A stretch of DNA of 38,367 bases from positions 1 to 38,367 of the forward strand of contig UBQW01000048.1 in NCBI GenBank assembly GCA_900467745.1. Reading direction: 5' to 3'. The position numbers and the translations under genes were made by a program. The notes below the pieces were generated by a model. That model searched no databases. It was given only the letters and a program-made list of their open reading frames with translations, and was not told where the DNA came from. Positions 1-8,015 of this stretch are shown here, in pieces (position 1 is the first letter of the stretch; the number at the start of each line of letters is the position of its first letter). This DNA is from Hyphomicrobiales bacterium. GTDB lineage: Bacteria; Pseudomonadota; Alphaproteobacteria; Rhizobiales; Rhizobiaceae.

Positions 1-50
1 ATCTTCACGTTGTAATCAACTACCCGCTTTACCGGGACGAGAATTTTCAT
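1..50 (-). CDS. etfB: Electron transfer flavoprotein beta subunit, N-terminus only
   Basis: Only the first 16 codons are in the window, running off the left edge. They read M-K-I-L-V-P-V-K-R-V-V-D-Y-N-V-K, the characteristic start of EtfB/FixA. An AGGAG ribosome site lies about 8 nt upstream of the ATG (start at 50), and the gene begins 15 nt after the stop of the TIM-barrel gene. EtfB with EtfA accepts electrons from acyl-CoA dehydrogenases and passes them to ETF:quinone oxidoreductase. The acyl-CoA dehydrogenase heads the same gene string, so ETF here is probably its dedicated or co-expressed acceptor. etfA would be expected just outside the window. Identity rests on a short but very distinctive stretch. 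Confidence 0.8.
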   Translation of the reverse strand, partial: MKILVPVKRVVDYNVK

Positions 51-65
51 CGGTATGCTCCTGAT

Positions 66-926
66 TTAGCAGACACTTCGGAAACGATCGACGAGCACGT
101 CGAGAACCTCGCCAGGTTCGCGTTTCCACCAATTGTCTTTGGAAAAGATTTCGACCTCACAGAGCCCTTCATAGCCGGCGGCTTCCACTGCCCCCCGGAT
201 GCCTCGTATGTCGGCCACCCCGTCTCCCATCATTCCTCGATCGAGAAGAACGTCTTTGGTATCAGCGAGCCAATCGCAAAGATGAAACCCATAGATCCGA
301 CCCGCACCCGCGCGCTGGAGCTGGTTGGCAAGATCTGTGTCCCACCAAACATGATAGACATCGACGGCTATCCCAAGGTTATCTGCTGCGATCACCTCGC
401 AGAGGTTGACGGCGTCTCGAACGGTGACCAAGCAGGACCGGTCGCCACCATAGACAGGATTCAACGGCTCCAAAGCCAGGCGTACGCCCGCTCTCTCTGC
501 AAACTCGCAGGCTGCGGCGACCCTGTCTGCGACGATCTTGAGGCTCTCGGACATACCCTTCGTGCCCGGTTCGACACCTCCGACGACGATCGTGAGAATT
601 GGGGCTTCCAATGCGGCAGTCATGTCGATCGACGAGCGGACGTCATCAAGCACCGCTTCCCTGCCGTTGGGCGCTAGGGGCCCCACAAGAAACGGAGAAC
701 GACATAGTCCAGCGACCTTCAGTCCCGCAGCTTTCGCTCGCTGGCCGATAGCGGTGGCGTTCGACCCAATTTCACGTCTCCAGAAGACGACGCCGCCATA
801 TCCCCTCGCCGCGCATCCATCGATAACCTGTTCTGGCGACCACCCTGCCCCGAAGCCGTCCAAATTGTGGCCAAGGGTAGCGGTGTTCAACGCCAGGGCA
901 GAATGGTCGCCAGAGAAGTCACGCAT
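66..926 (-). CDS. TIM-barrel sugar phosphate isomerase/epimerase
   Basis: A 286-residue xylose-isomerase-like TIM-barrel protein (AP endonuclease 2 superfamily, COG1082). The metal-binding pattern of the family is visible: Glu in LALEPLNP, Asp and His in AVDVYHVWWD, His in GFHLCDW and a C-terminal Glu in CEVEIFS. Members isomerise or epimerise keto/aldo sugars and sugar acids, but substrate cannot be assigned. A longer reading to 1013 exists, but ATG 926 is preferred because it overlaps the stop of the DUF993 gene in an ATGCGTGA arrangement typical of translational coupling, and the protein then has normal family length. It sits between the DUF993 gene and etfB in the acyl-CoA dehydrogenase operon. 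Confidence 0.88.
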   Translation of the reverse strand: MRDFSGDHSALALNTATLGHNLDGFGAGWSPEQVIDGCAARGYGGVVFWRREIGSNATAIGQRAKAAGLKVAGLCRSPFLVGPLAPNGREAVLDDVRSSIDMTAALEAPILTIVVGGVEPGTKGMSESLKIVADRVAAACEFAERAGVRLALEPLNPVYGGDRSCLVTVRDAVNLCEVIAADNLGIAVDVYHVWWDTDLANQLQRAGAGRIYGFHLCDWLADTKDVLLDRGMMGDGVADIRGIRGAVEAAGYEGLCEVEIFSKDNWWKREPGEVLDVLVDRFRSVC

Positions 927-2079
927 TACCGTTCGCTCCGTAGACGGCGAGCAGTTGGTTGAAGCGATGAACGGCGAGCTCCGGATCGCGAAGGACTCCG
1001 CATTGATCGGCAAGGCGGAAGACTTCGGAGAAGTAGGTCAGCGGGCGCATCGCCTGATGGCCGTTCAACATCACGAAGTGATCCTGGAAGCCGTTCAGCC
1101 AGGCGAGGAAAACCACGCCGGTCTTGTAATACTGCGTCGGGCTTCGGAAGATCGTTCGGGCGAGCGGTACCGTCGGATCGAGCGTCCTATGGAAACTGTC
1201 CTTGTCGCCGGCAGCGAGTTGTGACATCGCAAATGCTGCGGCGCCGGCCAGAGGGTCGAAAATGCCAAGGAGTGCGTGGGAGTACCCGACCTCGTCACCG
1301 GCAATCAGCTCCGGATAGTTGAAGTCGTCGCCCGTGTACATCTTCACTCCGTCGGGAAGGAGACGCCGCATTTGGATCTCCTTCTCCTTGTCGAGAAGCG
1401 AGATTTTGATGCCGTCGACCTTGCTCTGGTTCGCGGAGATAATTTCTAGGCAGGTCTGCATCGCCGCCTCGAAGTCCCCACCGCCCCAATAGCCGGCCAG
1501 CGCAGGGTCGAACATGTCGCCAAGCCAATGCAGGATGACCGGCCTGTCGCACAAAGCGAGTGCTTTTCCGTACGCGGCGACATAGTCCTTGGAGCTCTTC
1601 GCAGTGGCGGCAAGCGCCCTGCTGGCCATAAGGATAACGTCGCTTCCAGTTCCTTGAATGGCTTCAAGCTGACTTGCATAGGCGCGGTCTACGTCGTCGA
1701 GCGTGCGTACATCCTTCGGGTTCAGGTGGTCTGTTCCGGCTCCGCTGTAGACCAGTGCGTCCGGCAGTTCCGACTTCGTACGCTGGACCAGTTCAAGCGC
1801 GCCCTTCCAATCAAGGCCCATGCCCCGTTGGGCGGTATCCATCGCTTCCGCGATGCCCAAGCCCAGGTCGTGAAGATGGCGTCGGAAAGCGAGGGTTGCA
1901 TCCCAATCGACCGCTGCTGCGGAACCAGGATTGGTGTCTGCGAATGGGTCAGCGACTACGTGCGCTGCCGAGAAGACGCGCCTATTGAAAGAGCGGGAGA
2001 AATTCTCTGTCGGCAATGGGCGCGCAAGCAGTTCATAGGTCTTAGACCGGCCGCTTTGATCAGGAAGAGCGATACGCAT
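919..2079 (-). CDS. DUF993 dihydrodipicolinate-synthase-like protein
   Basis: A 386-residue protein of the DUF993 family, a class-I aldolase-like TIM barrel related to DapA. The Lys in GIKISLLDK is a good candidate for the Schiff-base residue. The family has no firmly established reaction; a retro-aldol or related cleavage of a keto-acid or ketose is an inference from the fold. An open frame extends upstream to 2382, but that extension is Arg/Trp-rich shadow sequence antisense in character to the SDR gene. The ATG at 2079, with AAAGG about 7 nt upstream and only 11 nt after the SDR stop, is the real start. It overlaps the next gene by 8 nt. It commonly travels with sugar phosphate isomerases, as here. 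Confidence 0.88.
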   Translation of the reverse strand: MRIALPDQSGRSKTYELLARPLPTENFSRSFNRRVFSAAHVVADPFADTNPGSAAAVDWDATLAFRRHLHDLGLGIAEAMDTAQRGMGLDWKGALELVQRTKSELPDALVYSGAGTDHLNPKDVRTLDDVDRAYASQLEAIQGTGSDVILMASRALAATAKSSKDYVAAYGKALALCDRPVILHWLGDMFDPALAGYWGGGDFEAAMQTCLEIISANQSKVDGIKISLLDKEKEIQMRRLLPDGVKMYTGDDFNYPELIAGDEVGYSHALLGIFDPLAGAAAFAMSQLAAGDKDSFHRTLDPTVPLARTIFRSPTQYYKTGVVFLAWLNGFQDHFVMLNGHQAMRPLTYFSEVFRLADQCGVLRDPELAVHRFNQLLAVYGANGNA

Positions 2080-2090
2080 GAGTGAACCTT

Positions 2091-2873
2091 TCAGAACCTT
2101 GGAACCAGCATGCCGGCATCGGCCGACAGAACCTGTCCCGTCATGTACGGAAGCGCCCCACTTGCGAGCGATCGAACGATAGTACCGATCTCGCTTGGAA
2201 GACCAAGGCGCGGGAAAAGCGTCAGACCATCCTCTGCGCGGCGCTGATATGTTTCTCGGACAGCGGCGGTCATCTCGGTTTCGATAAGGCCAGGTTGTAC
2301 GTCGAATACTGCGATGCCATCTTGGCCAAGCCTCGCCGCAAAGACCTTCGAGATCATTGCTGCGGCAGCCTTCGAAGCGCAATATTCGCCCCTTTGAACC
2401 GACGCCGCGACAGCGTTGGACGAGGTCACGTTGACGACCGAGTAGAACAAATCAGGGGAGCGCGACTGACTGACGAGACGTTTCGCAAAGGCCTGTGTCA
2501 AAAAGAAGTGCGCCTTCGCGTTGATTGCCATGCAACGATCGTAGCTCTCCTCGGTGACGTCGAGCAGATCTCCCCGAGAAAGAACGCCCACGCCTGAATT
2601 ATTGACGAGCGTCGTCAGCGGGCCGAGGGCGTCCTCGGCTGCTCGAAGCAAGTCTACGTGTCCAGCAAGGCTGGATACGTCACCGGGAACGGCTGCGACC
2701 CGAATGCCTTCGCTACGTAGCGTCTCCGCTGCGATCGCAAGTTCGTCGTCGCGCCCGAAGTCGTTCAGAGCTACCGAGAACCCTGCCGCGCCCAGCGCCT
2801 TTGCGATACCGAGGCCGATGCCGCGACCAGATCCGGTAACCAGCGCGACCTGCCCTGGATTCCCCGCCATCAC
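2091..2873 (-). CDS. SDR-family NAD(P)-dependent oxidoreductase
   Basis: A 260-residue classical short-chain dehydrogenase/reductase. Cofactor motif TGSGRGIG lies at 13-20, NNSG at 91-94, and the catalytic set is Asn118, Ser151/152, Tyr164 and Lys168 (YCASK). The family oxidises or reduces hydroxyl/keto groups, as in 3-oxoacyl reductase types. In this operon a 3-hydroxyacyl-CoA dehydrogenase-like step after acyl-CoA dehydrogenation, or oxidation of a polyol, is plausible, but neither is proven. Start is GTG 2873 (GTGA overlap with the upstream stop) or ATG 2870 (TGATG overlap). Either is coupled to the acyl-CoA dehydrogenase gene. Confidence 0.9.
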   Translation of the reverse strand: MMAGNPGQVALVTGSGRGIGLGIAKALGAAGFSVALNDFGRDDELAIAAETLRSEGIRVAAVPGDVSSLAGHVDLLRAAEDALGPLTTLVNNSGVGVLSRGDLLDVTEESYDRCMAINAKAHFFLTQAFAKRLVSQSRSPDLFYSVVNVTSSNAVAASVQRGEYCASKAAAAMISKVFAARLGQDGIAVFDVQPGLIETEMTAAVRETYQRRAEDGLTLFPRLGLPSEIGTIVRSLASGALPYMTGQVLSADAGMLVPRF

Positions 2874-4012
2874 CGCGCTCCGTTCTTGATGAGCTGACGA
2901 GCAATGATCATACGCTGGATCTGGTTGGTTCCTTCGTAAATCTGCGTAATTTTGGCGTCGCGGTAGAGGCGCTCGACTTCAAAACCGCGGATGTAACCGC
3001 TACCGCCGAAGATCTGTACGGCGTCAGCGGTTCGAGCCACTGCCATATCTCCCGCGAAGCATTTAGCCATGGAACATGCCTTCGTCGCATCCTCGCCCGT
3101 GTCGATCTTGCTGGCCGCACTACGGACAAGAAGTCGGGCTGCTTCGACGTCCTTGGCGATGTCCGCAAGCAACCACTGGACACCCTGAAACTCCGAGATG
3201 GCGGAATTGAATTGCTTGCGCTGCACGGAATATTCCAGCGCCGCTTCGAGACCGGCCTGGCCGATGCCCACGGCGAGAGACCCGATACCAACGCGCCCCT
3301 TGTCCAGAACGCTCATCATCATATGGAAACCGCGCCCCTCTTCGCCGAGCAAGGCGTCGGCCGGAAGCGATACGTTGCTGAACGTCAGGGCGCCGACCTG
3401 GCTCGCCCTCTGACCCATCTTGTGTTCCTTCGGTCCACGCTCAACGCCTGCTTGGTTCAGGTCAACGATAAAGATGCTCATGCCACGATGACCGGCGGTC
3501 TTGTCCGTGCGGGCGAGAACGAAGCCAACGTCTGCGACCGGAGCGTTGTGAATCCAGATTTTGCCGCCGTTCAGCTTCCATCCAGTTCCATCCCGCTCGG
3601 CGGTGGTACGCAGCCCGGAAAGGTCGCTGCCTGCTTCCGGTTCCGTGAGGCAGTAGGCAACCTTGGTCCGCATTGTCATTACATCGGCGAGCAGTCGTTC
3701 TCTTTGCTCTTTCGTCCCGTGACGGACTAGCAGCGTCGTGATGAGCTCAACTAGGCCGCATTGGTCGGCGATCGATGCGTAACCGCGCGAGAGCTCTTCC
3801 ATGACGACGGAATACGCAAGTGTGTCGAGACCCGGTCCGCCCATCTCTTCAGGAACGCCGATACCGAAGAGGCCGAGCTGGCCCATTTGTTCGTAGATCT
3901 CCGAAGGAAATCTCTCCTCCTCGTCCAGCTTGTGGGCGACCGGCCGGATGACGTCGTCGGCGAACTGACGAGCGGTCTCGCGAACCTGTTCATGGATCTC
4001 GGTGAGCAGCAT
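2870..4012 (-). CDS. Acyl-CoA dehydrogenase
   Basis: A 380-residue FAD acyl-CoA dehydrogenase of normal length. The N-terminal helical domain is followed by the flavin-binding CLTEPEAGSD stretch around 120-130. The C-terminal helical domain ends with IYEGTNQIQR, which places the catalytic base at Glu360, as in short/medium-chain enzymes. It introduces an alpha,beta double bond into an acyl-CoA and donates electrons to ETF; etfB lies four genes downstream. It is the first gene of the leftward operon, with operator-like site A only 16 to 34 nt in front of its ATG. Chain length and branching of the substrate cannot be read from sequence. Confidence 0.93.
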   Translation of the reverse strand: MLLTEIHEQVRETARQFADDVIRPVAHKLDEEERFPSEIYEQMGQLGLFGIGVPEEMGGPGLDTLAYSVVMEELSRGYASIADQCGLVELITTLLVRHGTKEQRERLLADVMTMRTKVAYCLTEPEAGSDLSGLRTTAERDGTGWKLNGGKIWIHNAPVADVGFVLARTDKTAGHRGMSIFIVDLNQAGVERGPKEHKMGQRASQVGALTFSNVSLPADALLGEEGRGFHMMMSVLDKGRVGIGSLAVGIGQAGLEAALEYSVQRKQFNSAISEFQGVQWLLADIAKDVEAARLLVRSAASKIDTGEDATKACSMAKCFAGDMAVARTADAVQIFGGSGYIRGFEVERLYRDAKITQIYEGTNQIQRMIIARQLIKNGAR

Positions 4013-4027
4013 GTTTCGACCTCTAAT

Positions 4028-4046
4028 TATGTAACTGGTTAGTTAC
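4028..4046. promoter_or_regulatory. Predicted TetR operator, site A
   Basis: Palindrome with arms GTAACT and AGTTAC (4031-4036 and 4041-4046) around GGTT. It matches the locus-wide motif in front of the acyl-CoA dehydrogenase operon. Read leftward it runs directly into an AT-rich CATAAT hexamer that could be a -10 box. Repression by promoter occlusion is an inference. Confidence 0.65.
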
Positions 4047-4102
4047 CGATTAGCAAAGAAAAGGCTTCCGGTCAACGGCTTGCCAATGGTCTTTATCGGT
4101 AT

Positions 4103-5101
4103 TTAGGAATCTTGATTCCAGTGAATAGATACAAATGGCTCGTCGAATTTTCGAGCTTTCAGGTCGGCATAAATCGAGGAAGGATCAGTGGGCGAGACAG
4201 CTCGCACGAGTCCTTCTGTGCAAATGCGGCCGTCGGCGAGCCAATGAAGAATTTTTGCAAACCCCGAGAAGACGCTCTGGGGTTGGTTGTTGTAGCCTTC
4301 CAGAAGCTCTTCCCATTTGAAGCTTTTGGAGAGGATCGGAACCTCCCATTCCCAACCGCTTCGAAGGTGGACGAAGTTGTTGAAAACAGCGTGCAGCACG
4401 TCATGCGCATGCAGATCCGTCAGGCGCCGCCAGGGAACTCCGACAAGGACCACCTCGCCATGCGGGCGCGCGATTCTGCACCCATCGAGGACCGCTCCCT
4501 CATGGCCGGAGCAATCGACGACAAGCGCCGCCTGTCCCGCAATGCGAGGATCGTCGAAAGGCATAGCTGGATAGACCTGCTTTATCCCGGCGCCGAGCAC
4601 CTGACGCCGGCGAATGGGATCTGGGTCGACAACGGCCACCTCGTATCCGGAGAGCTGAAAGAGCTGCGATGCCAGCAGTCCGACGGGACCGGCGCCTGTG
4701 ACGACAACGACATCTCCAGGCCTTGCCTTGGTCGACATCAAGGTTGTCATTGAAACACCGGCCAGTCGCGCGAGTACCGCAATTTCGGGAGCGAGATTGT
4801 CCGGAACCTTCAGGACATACCTGAAGTCCAACTGCTGGACGCTCCTGTGCGGCCCCATACAGAATAGATGGTCACCAATGGCGACGCCCGTAACTGAGGC
4901 GCCGATCTCCTGAGCCTCGAAAACCGCTGCATATCCTGGTCTGAGGGGAAAGGAATCGCCGGATAGCCAAGCGAATTCCGTCCCCGGACTGATGAGGGTG
5001 ACAATTGTGCTTCCCCGCACTTCATTGTCGCCAAGCGGTGACAGTTCAAGTTGCTCGATCTCCGCCCGGTCTTTCGCGGAGAACACGATACCATTTGCCA
5101 T
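4103..5101 (-). CDS. Zinc-free medium-chain dehydrogenase/reductase
   Basis: A 332-residue MDR-superfamily protein. The N-terminal part has ISPGTEF and a GYAAVFEA stretch where zinc alcohol dehydrogenases have the GHE zinc site. The Rossmann motif GAGPVGLLASQ follows near residue 150. The usual GICGTD catalytic Cys and the four-Cys structural zinc loop are absent, so this is the ISPGTE-type branch that includes BchC-like and inositol-associated oxidoreductases rather than a zinc alcohol dehydrogenase. The start at 5101 has AGGAG upstream and lies 10 nt after the ATPase stop; the longer open frame to 5248 is antisense shadow. It ends the CUT1 transport operon. Probable role: oxidation of a sugar or polyol hydroxyl. 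Confidence 0.85.
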   Translation of the reverse strand: MANGIVFSAKDRAEIEQLELSPLGDNEVRGSTIVTLISPGTEFAWLSGDSFPLRPGYAAVFEAQEIGASVTGVAIGDHLFCMGPHRSVQQLDFRYVLKVPDNLAPEIAVLARLAGVSMTTLMSTKARPGDVVVVTGAGPVGLLASQLFQLSGYEVAVVDPDPIRRRQVLGAGIKQVYPAMPFDDPRIAGQAALVVDCSGHEGAVLDGCRIARPHGEVVLVGVPWRRLTDLHAHDVLHAVFNNFVHLRSGWEWEVPILSKSFKWEELLEGYNNQPQSVFSGFAKILHWLADGRICTEGLVRAVSPTDPSSIYADLKARKFDEPFVSIHWNQDS

Positions 5102-5111
5102 TATCCTGCTC

Positions 5112-6200
5112 CTAGTCCAGATCGAGCGAGTTCCCAGTCTCGCTGTCGAAGAGATGCAAGCCCGCGGGTTCGAAAGTGAGATTGATAGAGGTGTCGACCG
5201 ACGGTCGTGAGCCGGCAGGCATTTGCCCAATAAACTCCTGATGACCACTTCGAAGATCGACCAGCGCCTCGACGCCGAGGTACTCGACCACCTCCACCTT
5301 TGCTGTGATCAACGGTTGTTCGCCCGGCGCAACCAGCCGGATGTCGCTAGGCCGCACGCCGAGCGTGATTGCCTGGCCCTGGTGTACACGGCCCCTGAGA
5401 CGTGCAGGCAATGGGACGGAGAAGTCATCGCATTCCAGAACGACGTCATTGCCGACGGCCTTGGCCGTCATCTTGAACAGGTTCATCGACGGACTACCAA
5501 TGAATGTGGCCACGAAGAGGTTCCGGGGCCGTAGGAACACCTCCTCGGGCTTTCCGATCTGCTCGATGCGGCCATCCCGCATGATCACAATCTTGTCGGC
5601 AAGTGTCATTGCTTCGACTTGATCGTGCGTAACGTAGATTACGGTGGTACCAAGCTGCTTGTGGAGTTTTGCGATCTCCATCCGAACCTGGGTTCTTAAT
5701 TTGGCGTCAAGGTTGGACAGCGGCTCGTCGAACAGGAAAACCTCGGGCGTCCTGACCATCGCGCGCGCCATTGCCACGCGCTGCCTCTGACCACCCGACA
5801 ATTGCGCCGGCCTGCGAGCGAGTAAAGGGTCCAGACCGAGCATCGAAGAGATTCTCGATATCTTGGCATCCACGTCGTGTTTTGGAAGCTTCTGTGGACG
5901 AAGCGCAAATTCCATGTTCTGGCGAACAGTCATATGCGGATAGAGCGCATAGTTCTGGAACACCATTGCAATTTTGCGGTCCTTCGGCGGCTTGTCGCTA
6001 ACCACATGTCCGCCGATGCTGATTTCGCCTCCGGAGATATCCTCCAGGCCTGCCACCATTCGCAGGGTCGTCGTCTTCCCGCAGCCGGAAGGGCCGAGCA
6101 GTACGACGAATTCGCCGTCGCCGATCTCCAGGTCGACCCCGTGGACCACCGTCAAAGCCCCATATGATTTGACGACGTTCGAGATATTTACGGATGCCAT
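5112..6200 (-). CDS. CUT1 sugar ABC transporter ATP-binding protein
   Basis: A 362-residue MalK/UgpC-type ATPase. Walker A GPSGCGKT is at 36-43, Q-loop Gln82, signature LSGGQ at 134-138, Walker B VFLFDEP near 154-160 and the switch His in VTHD. The C-terminal third is a TOBE/OB regulatory domain, as in carbohydrate CUT1 importers. It energises the two permeases encoded just upstream. The SD GGGAGG stands 5 to 6 nt before ATG 6200, 18 nt after the permease stop. Confidence 0.95.
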   Translation of the reverse strand: MASVNISNVVKSYGALTVVHGVDLEIGDGEFVVLLGPSGCGKTTTLRMVAGLEDISGGEISIGGHVVSDKPPKDRKIAMVFQNYALYPHMTVRQNMEFALRPQKLPKHDVDAKISRISSMLGLDPLLARRPAQLSGGQRQRVAMARAMVRTPEVFLFDEPLSNLDAKLRTQVRMEIAKLHKQLGTTVIYVTHDQVEAMTLADKIVIMRDGRIEQIGKPEEVFLRPRNLFVATFIGSPSMNLFKMTAKAVGNDVVLECDDFSVPLPARLRGRVHQGQAITLGVRPSDIRLVAPGEQPLITAKVEVVEYLGVEALVDLRSGHQEFIGQMPAGSRPSVDTSINLTFEPAGLHLFDSETGNSLDLD

Positions 6201-6218
6201 GGTTTCCTCCCGGCCTTG

Positions 6219-7043
6219 TTATTTGACGGATCCGAGCGTCAATCCTTTCACCAGCCAGCGCTGGCACGTAAGGACAAAAATGACCCCAGGAATAAGAATG
6301 ATGAACGAGCCGGCCATGATGCGACCCCATTGGACGGCGTCGCTGCTCCAGAACGACATCACGGCTACCGTAGCCGTCTGCGTACTTGAGCCCGTGAGCA
6401 TCAAGGCGAACAGAAACTCGTTCCACGAGAAGATGAAGCAGAAAACGGCGCTGACGGCGAGGCCTGGCGCAGCAAGCGGAAGGGTGATGCGCCAGAAGAT
6501 CTCCGCCACACCGTAACCGTCGACCTGCGCCGCTTCTTCAAGCGCTTCGGGGATTTCGTCGAAAAACCCTTTCATGAGCCAGACGGTCAATGGAACGTTG
6601 GCAGTCGAGTACACGATGATCAGCGCGAGCGGTGTGTCGAGCAGACCAATAGCCTTGAAGATGATGTAGTAAGGCACGACAACCGCGATCGGCGGAAACA
6701 TGCGCATCGACAAGATCCAGAACGCAACGTCTGAGATACGCGGATGGCGAATTCGCGATAGCGCGTAGGCACCTAGAGTGCCGAAGAACACGCTGAACGC
6801 CGTGGAGCCAAGCGTCACGATCAGGCTGTTTATGAGGTTCTTGTGGAACGGTCTGAGGGTGAACAGGTCGATATAGTGCTGCAGGGTCGGCGTGAAGAAA
6901 ATAGTCGGCGGCCGCGAGAACATGTCGGCGGCCGGCTTTAGGGAGGACGCCACGATCAGATAGATCGGCGTCATGAATACCACGAGCAGCACGCCGATTA
7001 GCACGTAGGTTAGCAGCGATCGGCGAAATGAAAGCTTGGTCAT
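6219..7043 (-). CDS. CUT1 ABC transporter permease (MalG-type)
   Basis: A 274-residue inner-membrane permease with about six hydrophobic segments. Its cytoplasmic EAA loop EEAAQVDGYG is followed by ITLPLAAPGL, the contact site for the ATPase. A short N-terminus before the first membrane segment is typical of MalG-type subunits. A TTGGAG ribosome site precedes ATG 7043. It forms the channel with the neighbouring permease and sits in the operon order binding protein, permease, permease, ATPase. Confidence 0.94.
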   Translation of the reverse strand: MTKLSFRRSLLTYVLIGVLLVVFMTPIYLIVASSLKPAADMFSRPPTIFFTPTLQHYIDLFTLRPFHKNLINSLIVTLGSTAFSVFFGTLGAYALSRIRHPRISDVAFWILSMRMFPPIAVVVPYYIIFKAIGLLDTPLALIIVYSTANVPLTVWLMKGFFDEIPEALEEAAQVDGYGVAEIFWRITLPLAAPGLAVSAVFCFIFSWNEFLFALMLTGSSTQTATVAVMSFWSSDAVQWGRIMAGSFIILIPGVIFVLTCQRWLVKGLTLGSVK

Positions 7044-7066
7044 GTTGAGTGCTCCAATTCACGCAA

Positions 7067-7960
7067 CTATCTGCTGGCCGCGCTCTTCTGCATGGAGCGG
7101 AAGAACATCGTGATCAGGACGGAGATGACTATGAGTGAGACGAAGGAAGCCGCGGCGCCGACGCCCATTCGCCAGAATGTGAAACTTTGGCGATAGATGT
7201 AGAGGGCGATAGTCTCCGTCGCGTCGGCCGGACCGCCCTTGGTCAGGACGAAAATGATGTCGTAGATCTTGAATGCATCGATCGCTCGCAGAAACATCAA
7301 GCTGATGAGAACCGGCTTGAGCTGCGGGAGAGTAACATGCAGGAAGACATCGATCGTCGAATTGCCATCGATGCGAGCGGCCTCGTATGGCTCCGGCGAA
7401 AGGCTCTGCAACGCAGCCGCGGTGCCCATCATAATGAACGGGGTCCACTGCCAGATGTCAGCGATCGCGATCGCGGTCAGCGCCCACTGTGTGCTTGTGA
7501 TCCACGGGATCGGATTTAGCCCGATCATGGACAAGAAGTAGTTCACATAGCCGAGTTCCGGGAAGTAGAGGAACAGCCAGACCAGGCCGACGATGACCGG
7601 AGAGATCATCATCGGGATCAGCAGAAGGGTGCGCACGAACGCCATCCCCGGAAGCCGCTGTGTGACGAGGATCGCCATGGCGACGCCCAGCACGAACTGA
7701 ACGCTTAGGGTGACCGCCATCAATTTGAAGGTCACGACAAGCGCGTGCAGGAAGGCGTCGGAAGTCAGGACTTCCTTGTAGTTTTTCAAGCCGACGAAAA
7801 TGCGGGGTATGAATGGCTTGGCGAGATCGTAGTTTCGCAAGCTTAGCCACAGCGCATAGAGCATCGGGTAGATCGTCGTCATGAAAAGGACGGCGGCTGT
7901 CGGCAGCAGAAATATGCCCGCCAGCCGTCGGTTACGGCTTCGAACGTAGCTCATGGTCAT
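7067..7960 (-). CDS. CUT1 ABC transporter permease (MalF-type)
   Basis: A 297-residue integral membrane protein with about six hydrophobic segments and the EAA loop EPYEAARIDG followed by VTLPQLKP. It is the first of the two channel subunits of the CUT1 importer, lying 55 nt after the binding-protein gene. ATG 7960 is taken as start. A second ATG two codons later (7954) has a better distance to TTGGAAAA and may be the real one. Confidence 0.94.
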   Translation of the reverse strand: MTMSYVRSRNRRLAGIFLLPTAAVLFMTTIYPMLYALWLSLRNYDLAKPFIPRIFVGLKNYKEVLTSDAFLHALVVTFKLMAVTLSVQFVLGVAMAILVTQRLPGMAFVRTLLLIPMMISPVIVGLVWLFLYFPELGYVNYFLSMIGLNPIPWITSTQWALTAIAIADIWQWTPFIMMGTAAALQSLSPEPYEAARIDGNSTIDVFLHVTLPQLKPVLISLMFLRAIDAFKIYDIIFVLTKGGPADATETIALYIYRQSFTFWRMGVGAAASFVSLIVISVLITMFFRSMQKSAASR

Positions 7961-8015
7961 TTTCCAATGTCGTGGGTGGTGCCGGTCCGCCTCGAGGACG
8001 GACCGGCCGACGCGA

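Noticed and set aside
919..2382. 487-codon reading of the DUF993 gene
   Set aside because: The extension overlaps the SDR gene and is low-complexity Arg/Trp-rich; ATG 2079 has a ribosome site and fits family length.
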